NCBI RefSeq assembly: GCF_900115165.1
Contig: NZ_FOVP01000007.1
Coordinates: forward strand, 1-64,000
Origin: Roseovarius lutimaris
GTDB lineage: Bacteria; Pseudomonadota; Alphaproteobacteria; Rhodobacterales; Rhodobacteraceae
Direction of reading: 5' to 3'
Length of the DNA: 64,000 nt
Positions 8,429 to 17,208 of the stretch are shown here, piece by piece; the stretch's first letter is position 1, and each line of letters begins with the position of its first letter. A model generated the notes under the pieces. That model made no database searches. It was not told the DNA's origin and worked only from the letters and a program-made list of their open reading frames with translations. A program made the translations under genes and the position numbers.

Positions 8429-9661
8429 CTATTCGGTCTTGATCGGGGCACCTCCGGCAAAGCTGTTGCCATTGGCATAATCGCAGGGCGCCTCCTGCAT
8501 TTCCAGATGCAGCCCCTTGCCGTCATAGGGGTGCGCGTGTGCCAGAGCCTCATCGACCTCGATGCCAAGTCCGGATGCCTCGGGCGGCAGGATAAAGCCA
8601 TCCTCAACCCGGATCGCGCCTTTGATCAGGTCATTGTGAAATTTGGTCTCGATGGTTTCGGCCATCAGGATATTCGGGATCGAAGCCGCCAGATGAATAT
8701 TGGCCGCCCATTCCACCGGGCCGGCATAAAGGTGCGGCGCCATCTGGGCGTTATAGGTCTCGGCGATGGCGGCGACCTTTTTCATCTCCCAGATGCCGCC
8801 CGCGCGGCCCAGGGCCGGTTGCAGGATGGCCGCCGCCCCGGCGTGCAGGACAGGGGCGAATTCGGCCTTGGTGGTCAGCCGCTCGCCGGTGGCGATGGGG
8901 ATGTTGACGGCCGCTGCGACGCGCGCCATTTCCGCGATATTGTCGGGCGGAACGGGTTCTTCATACCAGAGCGGTGAATAGGGCTCGATCGCCTTGCCAA
9001 GCCGGATCGCGCCTGCGGTGGTAAACTGCCCATGGGTGCCGAACAACAGATCGACGCGATCGCCGACCGCCTCGCGGATGGCGCGACAGAAGGCCACCGA
9101 AAGCGAGATATCCGACATTGCGGGCATGTGACCGCCGCGCATCGTGTAGGGGCCGGCGGGGTCGAACTTGATCGCGGTAAAGCCGCGCGCCACGCAATCA
9201 AGCGCCGACTCCGCGGCCATCTCGGGCGAGGTCCAGAATGCGGTGAGGTCGTGATGGGGCAGGGGGTAGAGATAGGTATAGGCGCGGATGCGGTCGTTCA
9301 TCTTGCCGCCGAGCAATGCATAGACCGGACGGTCGCGCGCCTTGCCGAGGATATCCCAACAGGCGATTTCCAGCCCCGAAAAGGCGCCCATGACGGTCAG
9401 GTCGGGGCGCTGTGTGAAGCCCGAGGAATAGACGCGGCGGAACATCAGCTCAATATTCTCGGGGTTCTCGCCCTGCATATGACGGCTGAAAACATCGGTG
9501 ATCACGGCGCGCATCGCTTCTGGGCCGACGGAGCTTGCATAGCATTCGCCCCAGCCGGTGATCCCGTCGTCGGTGGTGAGTTTGACCAAAATCCAGTAGC
9601 GCCCGCCCCAGCCCGGGGCCGGTGGGGAGGTGACGATGATGTCGAGATCCCTGAGTTTCAT
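8429..9661 (-). CDS. Mandelate racemase/muconate-lactonizing family dehydratase
   Basis: A 410-residue enolase-superfamily enzyme. The N-terminal capping domain (WGGRYWILVKLTTDDGITGW) is followed by a TIM barrel. Metal ligands appear to be the Asp of RVDLLFG, the Glu of WYEEPVPPDN and the Glu of IATGERLTT; the candidate acid/base His is in APHLYAG. This pattern fits sugar-acid dehydratases of the mandelate racemase subgroup, but the substrate cannot be named. ATG at 9661 is chosen because residues further upstream lie in an intergenic repeat. It is the last gene of a reverse catabolic block. Confidence 0.85.
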   Translation of the reverse strand: MKLRDLDIIVTSPPAPGWGGRYWILVKLTTDDGITGWGECYASSVGPEAMRAVITDVFSRHMQGENPENIELMFRRVYSSGFTQRPDLTVMGAFSGLEIACWDILGKARDRPVYALLGGKMNDRIRAYTYLYPLPHHDLTAFWTSPEMAAESALDCVARGFTAIKFDPAGPYTMRGGHMPAMSDISLSVAFCRAIREAVGDRVDLLFGTHGQFTTAGAIRLGKAIEPYSPLWYEEPVPPDNIAEMARVAAAVNIPIATGERLTTKAEFAPVLHAGAAAILQPALGRAGGIWEMKKVAAIAETYNAQMAPHLYAGPVEWAANIHLAASIPNILMAETIETKFHNDLIKGAIRVEDGFILPPEASGLGIEVDEALAHAHPYDGKGLHLEMQEAPCDYANGNSFAGGAPIKTE

Positions 9662-9714
9662 GTCATGCTCCGATCTGTGTGGCGGGTTTCGGATCGCGTG
9701 CCGCGATCCGACCG

Positions 9715-9766
9715 GGTGGGGGGCGCTGCCCCCCACACCCCCCGGGATATTTATGGCCAGAAGAAA
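9715..9766 (+). repeat. Rhodobacteraceae-type intergenic repeat, copy A
   Basis: A G/C hairpin (TGGGGGG...CCCCCCA around a CGCTG loop) is followed by CCCCGGGATATTTATGGCC and AGAAGAA. The same arrangement recurs at 39947 and 49891. This copy lies between the dehydratase and dehydrogenase genes, both read leftward, and is the reverse of their transcription. Confidence 0.7.
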
Positions 9767-9773
9767 TATGGGG

Positions 9774-10859
9774 TCATTTGAAGAGGATCACGTTGCGCCG
9801 GGCGGCGCCGGTTTTGGTGTCGGCGATGGCCTCGTTGATCTGATCGAGGCGCCAGCGCCCCGAGATGAGTTCGTCGAGTTTCAACCGGCCCTGTTGGTAG
9901 AGGTCGACCATCCAGGGGATGTCGCGGCGGATGACCACCTCGCCTGCGTAAGAGCCGATCATGGATTGACCGGCGGCGGCGAAGCTTACGGCTTCGTAGG
10001 TTGAGGGCGAGCCGCTATGGGGCATGCCGACCATGATCATCTTGCCGCCGCCCGCAAGGTAGCGCGGGGCCTGGTCATAGGCGGCGGCGGCACCGACGGT
10101 GACGAGCACCACATCGGCGCCGCGCCCCATTGCCGCCTTGGCGGCGCGCCAGGGTTTGTCGCCGGTGGCGAGCACGCCGTCGGTGGCGCCGAATTCGCGG
10201 GCGACGCCAAGTTTCTCCTCGCTCATGTCGACCGCCACGATACGCCGGGCGCCGGCGATGCGCGCGCCCTGAATGGCGTTGAGGCCGACCCCCCCGGCGC
10301 CGATCACCACCACGTCCTGACCGGCGCGCAGTCCGGCGGCATTGACCACCGCCCCGACGCCGGTGATTACGCCACAGGCCAGAAGGCAGGCCGAGGCCAT
10401 GTCGATGCCCTCGGGGAGTTTCACGATCTGGCTTTGATCGACCACGACCTTTTGCGCAAAGGCGCCGCAGGCCATCGCCTGATGCAGGGTGGTGCCCGAG
10501 GTGGTGCTGAGCGGTCCGAGACCGCCGTCATAGCGGGTTTCGCACCCTGTCGGGCGACCCGAGCCACAGCTTGGGCAGGAGCCGCAAGAACGGATTAGGG
10601 TGACGACCACCGGATCGCCCGGCGCAAAGCCGGTGACGCCCTCGCCGATGGCGCTTATGTGGCCGGCGGCTTCGTGGCCATAAACCGCCGGAAGCGATCC
10701 GCCCCAACCGCCCTCGGCATAGGAAATGTCGGAGTGACAGATGGCGACAGCATCCAGATCAACCTCGATCTCGCCTCTTTCGGGGGCGCGCAACTCGACA
10801 TCCTCGATCAAAAGCGGCGCGCCGAAGCTGTGACAGACGGCGGCTTTGATGGTTGGCAT
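9774..10859 (-). CDS. Zinc-dependent alcohol dehydrogenase (MDR superfamily)
   Basis: A 361-residue NAD(P)-linked dehydrogenase. The catalytic zinc region is AICHSDISYAEGG plus GHEAAG. The four-cysteine structural zinc lobe is present (CGSCPSC, then GRPTGC). The Rossmann motif VVVIGAGGVGLNAIQ marks the cofactor domain. It resembles the class III/aryl alcohol dehydrogenase branch. The upstream in-frame extension to 10916 is ignored because MPTIKAAVCHSFG is the family's usual start. The neighbouring dehydratase and hydrolases suggest a catabolic role with an unknown alcohol or hydroxy-acid substrate. Confidence 0.87.
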   Translation of the reverse strand: MPTIKAAVCHSFGAPLLIEDVELRAPERGEIEVDLDAVAICHSDISYAEGGWGGSLPAVYGHEAAGHISAIGEGVTGFAPGDPVVVTLIRSCGSCPSCGSGRPTGCETRYDGGLGPLSTTSGTTLHQAMACGAFAQKVVVDQSQIVKLPEGIDMASACLLACGVITGVGAVVNAAGLRAGQDVVVIGAGGVGLNAIQGARIAGARRIVAVDMSEEKLGVAREFGATDGVLATGDKPWRAAKAAMGRGADVVLVTVGAAAAYDQAPRYLAGGGKMIMVGMPHSGSPSTYEAVSFAAAGQSMIGSYAGEVVIRRDIPWMVDLYQQGRLKLDELISGRWRLDQINEAIADTKTGAARRNVILFK

Positions 10860-10951
10860 GGCGGCGCTCCCTTTATGCGTTTGGGGCAGGTGACCCGGAT
10901 TCGCGCGCCATCGCAAGTGGGGATTGTCGGATTATCGCCCGCTTTGCGGTT

Positions 10952-11740
10952 TCAGATGTGGCCGGTGGCGCGCAGGAAGTCACCGAGGTGGCGGGCATAA
11001 TCCCCAGGCTGATCGACCGGGGGCACGTGACCCGCGCGGCGTATCAGCTGAAACCGCGAGCCGGGAATAAGGTCGACGGTTTCGCGCACAAGATCGGGCG
11101 GGGTCGAGCCATCCTCAGAGCCCGCAATCCCGAGCACCGGCAGGCGCAGCCCCGAGGTGGGGGTGTAAAAATCCGTCCCGGAAATCGCCGAGGCACAGCC
11201 GATATAGCCCTCTGGATCGTGCCGCGTCAGAAGATCAAGCCAGGGCAGATGCTTGTTTTCCTTGATGAAGGCGCGGGTGAACCAGCGCTCGCAAGAGGCG
11301 CGGGCAAGCTCTGCCATGTCGCCCGCGCGGGCGGTGGCGATCCGGGCAGCCCAGAGTTCGGGCGTGCCGATCCTGGCGGCGGTATTCGACAGAACCATGG
11401 CGCGGATGAGATCGGGGCGCTTGACCGCCAGCCCCTGCGCCGCCATGCCGCCAATCGACAGGCCCACGAACATCGCCTCGCGTACCGAAAGGTGATCGAG
11501 CAGTCGTTCGGCGTCGCGCACCAATGTGCCCATGGAATAGGGGGCGGGCGGACAGGACGAGAGGCCATGCCCGCGCGCGTCATAGCGGATGATGCGCAGG
11601 CCCGTCGGCAAAAGCGGCAGGATCGCATCCCAGAGCAGCGTGCCGGTGCCAAGCGCATGGGCAAAGACAATCGGCGGGCCATTGCGTGGGCCCTCGTCAA
11701 GATAGTGAAGCCTTATGTCGTCAAATTCCGCGAACGCCAT
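10952..11740 (-). CDS. Alpha/beta hydrolase, 3-oxoadipate enol-lactonase-like
   Basis: A 262-residue hydrolase. The oxyanion/HG region is VFAHALGTG, the nucleophile elbow is GLSIGGMAAQ, and the late His is in RAGHVPPVDQP with an acidic residue in AGSEDGSTPP. The layout is that of PcaD, which opens 3-oxoadipate enol-lactone in the protocatechuate pathway. None of the other pca genes is in the window, so the assignment is by similarity only. It sits 9 bp downstream of a dehydratase gene, pointing to one transcript. Confidence 0.8.
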   Translation of the reverse strand: MAFAEFDDIRLHYLDEGPRNGPPIVFAHALGTGTLLWDAILPLLPTGLRIIRYDARGHGLSSCPPAPYSMGTLVRDAERLLDHLSVREAMFVGLSIGGMAAQGLAVKRPDLIRAMVLSNTAARIGTPELWAARIATARAGDMAELARASCERWFTRAFIKENKHLPWLDLLTRHDPEGYIGCASAISGTDFYTPTSGLRLPVLGIAGSEDGSTPPDLVRETVDLIPGSRFQLIRRAGHVPPVDQPGDYARHLGDFLRATGHI

Positions 11741-11749
11741 GGCACCCCC

Positions 11750-12724
11750 TCAGGCAAATCGGGTCAGGGCGGTCTGGAACACCCCGGCATCGACATTGCC
11801 GCCTGAAATGGTGGCAAATACCGCGTCGCCCTCGATCTGATCGACGTGAAACAGGGCCGCGGCAAGGGCTGCGGCGCCGCCGGGTTCGGCGACGACCTTG
11901 AGGCGCGACCAGGCGAGCGCCATGGCGTGCAGGCATTCATCGTCACTTACGACAAGGCCGGGGCCACAGAGACGCGTCATGATCGGAAAGGTGATATCGC
12001 CGGGCTGTGGCGTGACGATGGCGTCGCAGAGGCTTCCTGACAAACGCGCATTGCGCTCGATCTTGCCAGAGACAAGCGAGCGGGTGACGTCGTCAAAGCC
12101 CTGCGGCTCGCAGGGGCGGGCGCGCAGGCCGGGCGCATCCGCCTCAAGCGCAAGCGCAATGCCAGAGGTCAGCCCGCCACCGCCACAGCAGGCCAGAACA
12201 TCGGCCTGCGTTACGCCAAGCGCGTTCGCATCTTCGGCGATCTCAAGCCCGGTGGTGCCCTGCCCGGCAATCACCTGCGGCTCGTCATAGGGTTTGATCA
12301 GGGTCAGGCCGCGCTCGCCCGCAAGGCGCGCGCCGATGGCGTCGCGATCCTCGGTGTCGCGGTCATAGAGAACCACCTCGGCCCCAAGGGCGCGGGTGTT
12401 GTCGATCTTCATGCGCGGTGAATCGCTTGGCATGATGATCACCGAAGGCACGCCATGTTCGCGCGCCGCCAGGGCCACACCCTGCGCATGGTTGCCGCTT
12501 GAAAATGCGATCACACCACGGGCGCGGGCGTCGGGATCAAGCGCCGACACCGCCGAGCGCGCGCCGCGATACTTGAAGCTGCCGGTATGTTGCAGGCATT
12601 CGGGTTTCACGAAGACCCGGCGCCCGGCGATCTCATCGAGAAACGGCGAGGATAAAAGCGGGGTGCGCCGGGCATGCCCCCTGAGGCGCGCGGCGGCAGA
12701 GCGGATCATGGTGATATCGGTCAT
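11750..12724 (-). CDS. PLP-dependent threonine/serine dehydratase
   Basis: A 324-residue fold-type II PLP enzyme. The Schiff-base lysine is K51 in GSFKYRGA; the phosphate-binding glycine loop is CCGGGGLTSG; the C-terminal ISGGNVD motif is typical of catabolic threonine ammonia-lyases and serine racemases. It has no ACT regulatory domain, matching the short catabolic form rather than biosynthetic IlvA. Its start overlaps the 3' end of the next upstream gene by 4 bp, so it is translated as part of the reverse block. Confidence 0.88.
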   Translation of the reverse strand: MTDITMIRSAAARLRGHARRTPLLSSPFLDEIAGRRVFVKPECLQHTGSFKYRGARSAVSALDPDARARGVIAFSSGNHAQGVALAAREHGVPSVIIMPSDSPRMKIDNTRALGAEVVLYDRDTEDRDAIGARLAGERGLTLIKPYDEPQVIAGQGTTGLEIAEDANALGVTQADVLACCGGGGLTSGIALALEADAPGLRARPCEPQGFDDVTRSLVSGKIERNARLSGSLCDAIVTPQPGDITFPIMTRLCGPGLVVSDDECLHAMALAWSRLKVVAEPGGAAALAAALFHVDQIEGDAVFATISGGNVDAGVFQTALTRFA

Positions 12725-13554
12725 GCGGTTTGGTCCAGAAGGTTGTGAATGGCGGCAAGCGCCGGGGCTTCGTCAAGAAAGGGCACATGGCCGCGATCGG
12801 GCACCACGGCGGCAATCAGGCCGGTGTGATGCTCTTGCATCCTGGCCAGGGTCGCAGCGGTCAGAAGGTCGGAGTTCTCGCCTTTGATCACCGCCAGCGG
12901 GATGTCCTTGAGCGCATCGAACAGCAGCCAGAGATCGGCGGTCTCGCCGGTGCCCGCCTGACCGGTGAGGGCGTCGCGCAGCTTGGCATCATAGCGCAGC
13001 CCAAGCCCGCCGCCGGGTTTTTCACAGAACATGAACGCGGCCTGCTTGCGCCAGCGATCAAGGCTGACCCCGGCAAAATCGGGGCCATGCACATGCGCCA
13101 GCGCCTGTGCGGCACTGTCCAGATCGGGCAGGCCCGGTTCCTTACCGACATAATCCATGATCCGCTCAAGGCCCTTTGCATCTACATCCGGCCCGATATC
13201 GTTGAGAACCACCGCCCGCAGGCGCGCCGGGTGCCCATAAGCGAGCGCCATGGCGATCAGCCCGCCGCGCGACGTGCCGATCAGCGTAACCTGATCAAGG
13301 CCAAGGTGATCGAGCAATTCAAGCGCATCCTGACCTTCGCGCAGGATGTTGTAATTGGTGAAATCCGGGTCATGGGCGGATTGCCCGCGCCCGCGATAAT
13401 CCATAGCGATCAGCCGGTGACCGGCAAGATGCGGGGCCAGAAAGCTGAAGTCATCGCTGTTGCGCGTCAGCCCCGCAAGGCAGAGGATCGGGCGGCCCGC
13501 GCCAATGTCTGTGTAGTAAAGCTCAAGCCCGTCCGATGTGGTGAAACGTGCCAT
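12721..13554 (-). CDS. Alpha/beta hydrolase
   Basis: A 277-residue hydrolase of the haloperoxidase/epoxide-hydrolase-like group. Motifs are ILCLAGLTRNS, MDYRGRGQSA, the nucleophile elbow GTSRGGLIAM and a C-terminal His in VPDRGHVPFLDEAP. The substrate is unknown. It overlaps genes on both sides by a few bases (dehydratase downstream, HAD phosphatase upstream), so it belongs to the same polycistron. It is only distantly similar to the other hydrolase in the block, so a recent duplication is unlikely. Confidence 0.82.
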   Translation of the reverse strand: MARFTTSDGLELYYTDIGAGRPILCLAGLTRNSDDFSFLAPHLAGHRLIAMDYRGRGQSAHDPDFTNYNILREGQDALELLDHLGLDQVTLIGTSRGGLIAMALAYGHPARLRAVVLNDIGPDVDAKGLERIMDYVGKEPGLPDLDSAAQALAHVHGPDFAGVSLDRWRKQAAFMFCEKPGGGLGLRYDAKLRDALTGQAGTGETADLWLLFDALKDIPLAVIKGENSDLLTAATLARMQEHHTGLIAAVVPDRGHVPFLDEAPALAAIHNLLDQTA

Positions 13555-14240
13555 CAGGCGCCCGCCAGACCGGGAATGCCGGTCAGATCGCTCAGTATGG
13601 TTTTGGGAGTTGCCGGGAGCCTGTCCACCGGATCGCCCGCGCGGTTGACCCAGGCCGTGGCAAAGCCATAGCCCGCCGCCGCACTGACATCCCAGCCATT
13701 CGAGGACACGAACAACACCTCATCGGGCGCACAGCCAAATCGCTTGCCGACAAGGTCGTAAACCACGCGCGCCGGTTTGAAGATGCCGACGCTTTCGACC
13801 GAGAGAACATCGTCGAGCACATCGCCGATGCCCGCCGATTTGACCGCCCCGTCAAGCATGTCGGGCGCGCCGTTGGACAGGATCGCGGTGTTCATCCCGG
13901 CGTCTTTCAGCGCGTGCAGCATGGCGGGCACCTCTGGATAGGCCTCAAGTTCCCAGTAAAGCTGGAGCAGACGTTCGCGCAGATCGCTGTCGTCGCCAAG
14001 ACCTTCTGATTCCATCGCCCAGTCAAGCCCGTCCTGGGTGACCTGCCAGAACCCTGTGTGTTCGCCCATAACCGCACGCAGCCAGGTATATTGCAGCTGT
14101 TTGAGGCGCCATTTCTCGGCAATCGCGGGCCAGTGGCGGGCAAAGACCTCGCGGCCCGGCTCGGCGGCGGCGTTGCGGGCGGCGGCGGCGACGTCAAACA
14201 GCGTGCCATAGGCGTCGAAAATACAGGTGGTTATGGGCAT
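13554..14240 (-). CDS. HAD-superfamily (S)-2-haloacid dehalogenase, type II
   Basis: A 228-residue hydrolase. The nucleophile is D9 in FDAYGTLFD, motif II is SNGAPDML, the lysine of motif III lies in GIFKPARVVYD, and the acidic end motif appears as FVSSNGWDVSAA. These are the hallmarks of type II haloacid dehalogenases. The ATG at 14240 starts the conserved N-terminus; codons further upstream read into GC-rich spacer. It is the promoter-proximal gene of the reverse catabolic block. In many bacteria such enzymes act on haloacids or simple phosphorylated acids, and the true substrate here is open. Confidence 0.85.
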   Translation of the reverse strand: MPITTCIFDAYGTLFDVAAAARNAAAEPGREVFARHWPAIAEKWRLKQLQYTWLRAVMGEHTGFWQVTQDGLDWAMESEGLGDDSDLRERLLQLYWELEAYPEVPAMLHALKDAGMNTAILSNGAPDMLDGAVKSAGIGDVLDDVLSVESVGIFKPARVVYDLVGKRFGCAPDEVLFVSSNGWDVSAAAGYGFATAWVNRAGDPVDRLPATPKTILSDLTGIPGLAGA

Positions 14241-14490
14241 GAGGCCTCCGGGGGCAGGGGCGCGCGAAAGGGGACATCCCGCCGCGCCGGTCAATGAATT
14301 GCGCGCAGAGTGGCACGGATTTTCAGGGGGGGAAAGACCCCCTCGCATAACGCTCGCGTGAATGGTTGGCGCGTGAAACAGGATCGGTTTGCAAATCGGA
14401 GCAGGGATGGTTAGATTCGCGCATCACTCAAAGCACCTGCGCATGGCGCGCAGCCTTTCAAACCCATCCCCCACCACGATTGGATATTTC

Positions 14491-14919
14491 ATGACGCAAG
14501 TTAAATCGGGCGATACCGTTCGCATTCACTACACAGGGACGCTGACCGATGGCAGCACCTTCGACAGCAGCGCAGGCCGCGATCCGCTGGAATTCGCGGT
14601 CGGCTCGGGCCAGATCATTCCGGGCCTTGATGCGGCGATGCCGGGCATGACCGTGGGCGACAAGAAAACCGTCGAAGTGCCCGCCGATCAGGCCTATGGC
14701 CACCCTGACCCCAATGCCCAGCAGGCCGTGCCGCGCGCCGAAATCCCGGCGGATATCCCGCTTGAGGTGGGCACGCAGCTTCAGGTGCAGACGCCGCAGG
14801 GTCAGGTGATGCCGGTCACCGTGGTCGAGGTGACCGAAGAACAGGTGGTTCTGGATGCCAACCATCCGCTGGCGGGCAAGGATCTGACCTTTGCCATCGA
14901 GCTTGTCGAGATCGCCTGA
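14491..14919 (+). CDS. FKBP-type peptidyl-prolyl isomerase, SlyD-like
   Basis: A 142-residue proline isomerase/chaperone. The FKBP core is split by an insert-in-flap segment (about residues 66-115), as in SlyD. Recognisable elements are VRIHYTGTLTDG, FDSS, PLEFAVGSGQIIPGLDAA and the LTFAIELVEI end strand. The histidine-rich nickel-binding tail of E. coli SlyD is absent. ATG at 14491 gives the conserved start; the ribosome site is weak. It has its own 250-bp upstream region and appears monocistronic. Confidence 0.9.
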   Translation: MTQVKSGDTVRIHYTGTLTDGSTFDSSAGRDPLEFAVGSGQIIPGLDAAMPGMTVGDKKTVEVPADQAYGHPDPNAQQAVPRAEIPADIPLEVGTQLQVQTPQGQVMPVTVVEVTEEQVVLDANHPLAGKDLTFAIELVEIA

Positions 14920-15028
14920 CCGCGAGACAGCCATTGACCGACAAGATGTAGCGCGCGCCGTGGTTTCCCCACGGCGCGCGCAGCGGTTTCGGGGGACAGA
15001 TTTTTCGACAAAAATCTGGGGGCGCGCG

Positions 15029-16018
15029 TCAGGCGATGTCGAGCAGAACCGCACCCGCGCGCCCCGGTGTCATCACAGCATCTTGCGCGGCGGCACAGTC
15101 GGTGAGCGGGTAATGCGCGTGAATGGCGGGGCTGAGGCTACCCTCGCTCAAGGCGTTGTGTAGCCGCGCAATGGCGGCCCGTCGCGGCGCGTCGGCCAGA
15201 ATATAGATCAGCGTGATATCAAGCGTGATCGCCTTGAACAAAAATGGCCCGAACGGCAGAACCGGCGTCATATTTTGCCCCGAACCATAGGCGGCGATGG
15301 TGGCATTCGGTGCCATCACCTCGGCCAAAAGCGGGGCGTTTTCGCCAAACTCAACCTCGACGGCGCGGTCGACACCCTTGCCGTCGGTGGTCTCGATGAT
15401 CTTTGCGGCAAGGTCGGGGTCGGCATAGTCAAACACCTGGTCCGCGCCCGCCGCCTTGACGCGCTCGGCCGCGCCCGCAGAGCAGGTTGCGATCACCCGC
15501 GCCCCGGCGGCATGGGCCAATTGCACCGCGTTATGGCCCACCGCACCGGCCCCGCCGGAAATCAAAAGACTTTGCCCGGCCACATCGCCGCCGCCAAACA
15601 CCGTATGCGCCGCCGTCAGGCCGGGGATGCCAAGCGTTGCGCCGGTTTCGAAGCTGACGCCCTCGGGCAGGGGCACGGCCTGTGCGCCGGGCAAGGCGAT
15701 ATACTCGGCTGCGGTGCCATGGGCGCGCTGCCACTGGCCGTTCCAGACCCACACCCGCTCGCCGATGCGCGCGGGCGAAACGCCCTCGCCGACCGCTTCG
15801 ATCACGCCGGCGCCATCGGAATGGGGGATGATGAAATCAAAGGCGGGTTTGGTCACGCCGGGGCGTGCGCCTGCACGGGCCTTGGCATCCGACGGGTTGA
15901 CGCCCGAGACATGCAGCCGCACCAGAACCTCGCCCGGTGCGGGGTTTGGTGTGTCAAGCTCGATCAGGCCAAGCACGTCGCTGGCGGGGCCGAATTGCGA
16001 GTAAGAGATCGCGCGCAT
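15029..16018 (-). CDS. NADPH:quinone oxidoreductase, zinc-independent MDR
   Basis: A 329-residue medium-chain dehydrogenase/reductase of the quinone oxidoreductase branch. It has no zinc-binding cysteine lobe, a nucleotide-binding LISGGAGAVGHNAVQ motif and the usual GATLGIPGLTAAHTVFG hinge. It reduces quinones or reactive enals in characterised relatives. It follows irr on the same strand after 65 bp and could be read through from it, but no functional link is evident. Confidence 0.86.
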   Translation of the reverse strand: MRAISYSQFGPASDVLGLIELDTPNPAPGEVLVRLHVSGVNPSDAKARAGARPGVTKPAFDFIIPHSDGAGVIEAVGEGVSPARIGERVWVWNGQWQRAHGTAAEYIALPGAQAVPLPEGVSFETGATLGIPGLTAAHTVFGGGDVAGQSLLISGGAGAVGHNAVQLAHAAGARVIATCSAGAAERVKAAGADQVFDYADPDLAAKIIETTDGKGVDRAVEVEFGENAPLLAEVMAPNATIAAYGSGQNMTPVLPFGPFLFKAITLDITLIYILADAPRRAAIARLHNALSEGSLSPAIHAHYPLTDCAAAQDAVMTPGRAGAVLLDIA

Positions 16019-16083
16019 ATTAGAGGCCGCCTTTTCAGTGAAGATCCGGGTTTAGCGAAGATCCGTGCCAGCCGTATGCACTG

Positions 16084-16500
16084 TCATTTCCGGCGCAGGC
16101 GGATGACCACATCAACCGAGGCAATTTCGGCGCCCTCTGGCGCGTCGGGCACTTGCGTGATCTTGAGTTGATCGGCGGGCGCATCCGACAGGGTGCCGCT
16201 GTCTTCCCAATAAAAATGCGGGTGATCATGGGTGTTGGTGTCAAAATAGCTTTTGGAGCCGTCAACCGTGACCTCTTGCACAAGGCCGACCTCGCAAAAC
16301 GCGCGCAACGTATTATAGACCGTGGCCAAGGATACGCTCTCGCCCATGTCCTGCACGCTGGCAAACAGGCTTTCTGCGGTGACATGGCGGTGTTGGCCAT
16401 CGCCGACCAAAAGCGTGGCAAGCGCGACGCGCTGTCGCGTCGGGCGAAGCCCGGCCCCGGAAAGCCACTCGGTTGCTATGGTGTTCACTTGCGCTGTCAT
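16084..16500 (-). CDS. irr: Fur-family iron response regulator Irr
   Basis: A 138-residue transcription factor with an N-terminal winged helix (LRPTRQRVALATLL ... ATVYNTLRAF) and a short dimerisation/metal domain (THDHPHFYWEDSG). In alphaproteobacteria, Irr represses or activates iron and haem genes when haem or iron is scarce. Its position divergent from fabA-fabB-fabI is a conserved Rhodobacteraceae arrangement, which supports Irr over Fur or Zur. The start at 16500 gives the usual length; an in-frame extension to 16659 would cover the divergent promoter. I looked for a canonical Irr box in the spacer and did not see a convincing one. Confidence 0.88.
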   Translation of the reverse strand: MTAQVNTIATEWLSGAGLRPTRQRVALATLLVGDGQHRHVTAESLFASVQDMGESVSLATVYNTLRAFCEVGLVQEVTVDGSKSYFDTNTHDHPHFYWEDSGTLSDAPADQLKITQVPDAPEGAEIASVDVVIRLRRK

Positions 16501-16673
16501 TCCTCGGTCTTTCCCGTGTTTCCCTGTAATATAGAGGCGGGTTGGGTCTGAATTCAAATAAAAATCACCGACCTTCCCTTGGGCTGCTATGAGTCCGCAG
16601 GCTTGCAAGCGCCTTTTGCCCGGTGATAGAGGGTTTGGTAACACAGGGTTTTGAAACAAAGGGGGCCGCCTGA

Positions 16674-17183
16674 ATGGCCGATTATCCTAGCAGCTTTGAT
16701 CGTGACGACTTGCTGAAATGTGCGCGCGGCGAATTGTTTGGCGAGGGCAATGCGCAATTGCCCGAGCCGCCGATGCTCATGATGGACCGGATCACCGAGA
16801 TTTCGGGCGATGGCGGCGCGCATGGCAAGGGCCATGTGGTGGCGGAATTCGACATCCACCCCGATCTGTGGTTCTTCAAATGCCATTTTCCGGGCAATCC
16901 GATCATGCCCGGTTGTCTTGGTCTTGATGGCCTGTGGCAGCTGACCGGCTTCAACCTTGGCTGGCGCGGCTGGCAGGGGCGCGGTTATGCGCTTGGGGTG
17001 GGCGAGGTCAAACTGACCGGCATGGTGCGCCCCGAGCGCAAGATGCTGACCTATTACGTGGATTTTACAAAGGCAGTGCAAAGCCGCCGCCTGACAATGG
17101 GTGTTGCCGACGGCCGGGTTGAGGCCGATGGTGAGGTCATCTATCAGGTGAGTGACATGAAGGTTGCTTTGTCGGAAAACTAA
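16674..17183 (+). CDS. fabA: 3-hydroxydecanoyl-ACP dehydratase/isomerase
   Basis: A 169-residue hot-dog-fold enzyme that makes trans-2- and cis-3-decenoyl-ACP, the branch point to unsaturated fatty acids. The active-site His lies in [18 protein letters not shown], a segment diagnostic of FabA rather than FabZ. Length is normal. It begins the fabA-fabB-fabI operon, 26 bp before fabB, and has a 173-bp divergent promoter region shared with irr. Confidence 0.96.
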   Translation: MADYPSSFDRDDLLKCARGELFGEGNAQLPEPPMLMMDRITEISGDGGAHGKGHVVAEFDIHPDLWFFKCHFPGNPIMPGCLGLDGLWQLTGFNLGWRGWQGRGYALGVGEVKLTGMVRPERKMLTYYVDFTKAVQSRRLTMGVADGRVEADGEVIYQVSDMKVALSEN

Positions 17184-17208
17184 GCTGCGCGGAATAAGGA
17201 GTACGCAA

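Noticed and set aside
16501..16673. Irr-box search between irr and fabA
   Set aside because: Inspected for a TTTAGAA-type dyad. Only GTCTGAATTCAAAT is vaguely symmetrical and it does not match the motif.
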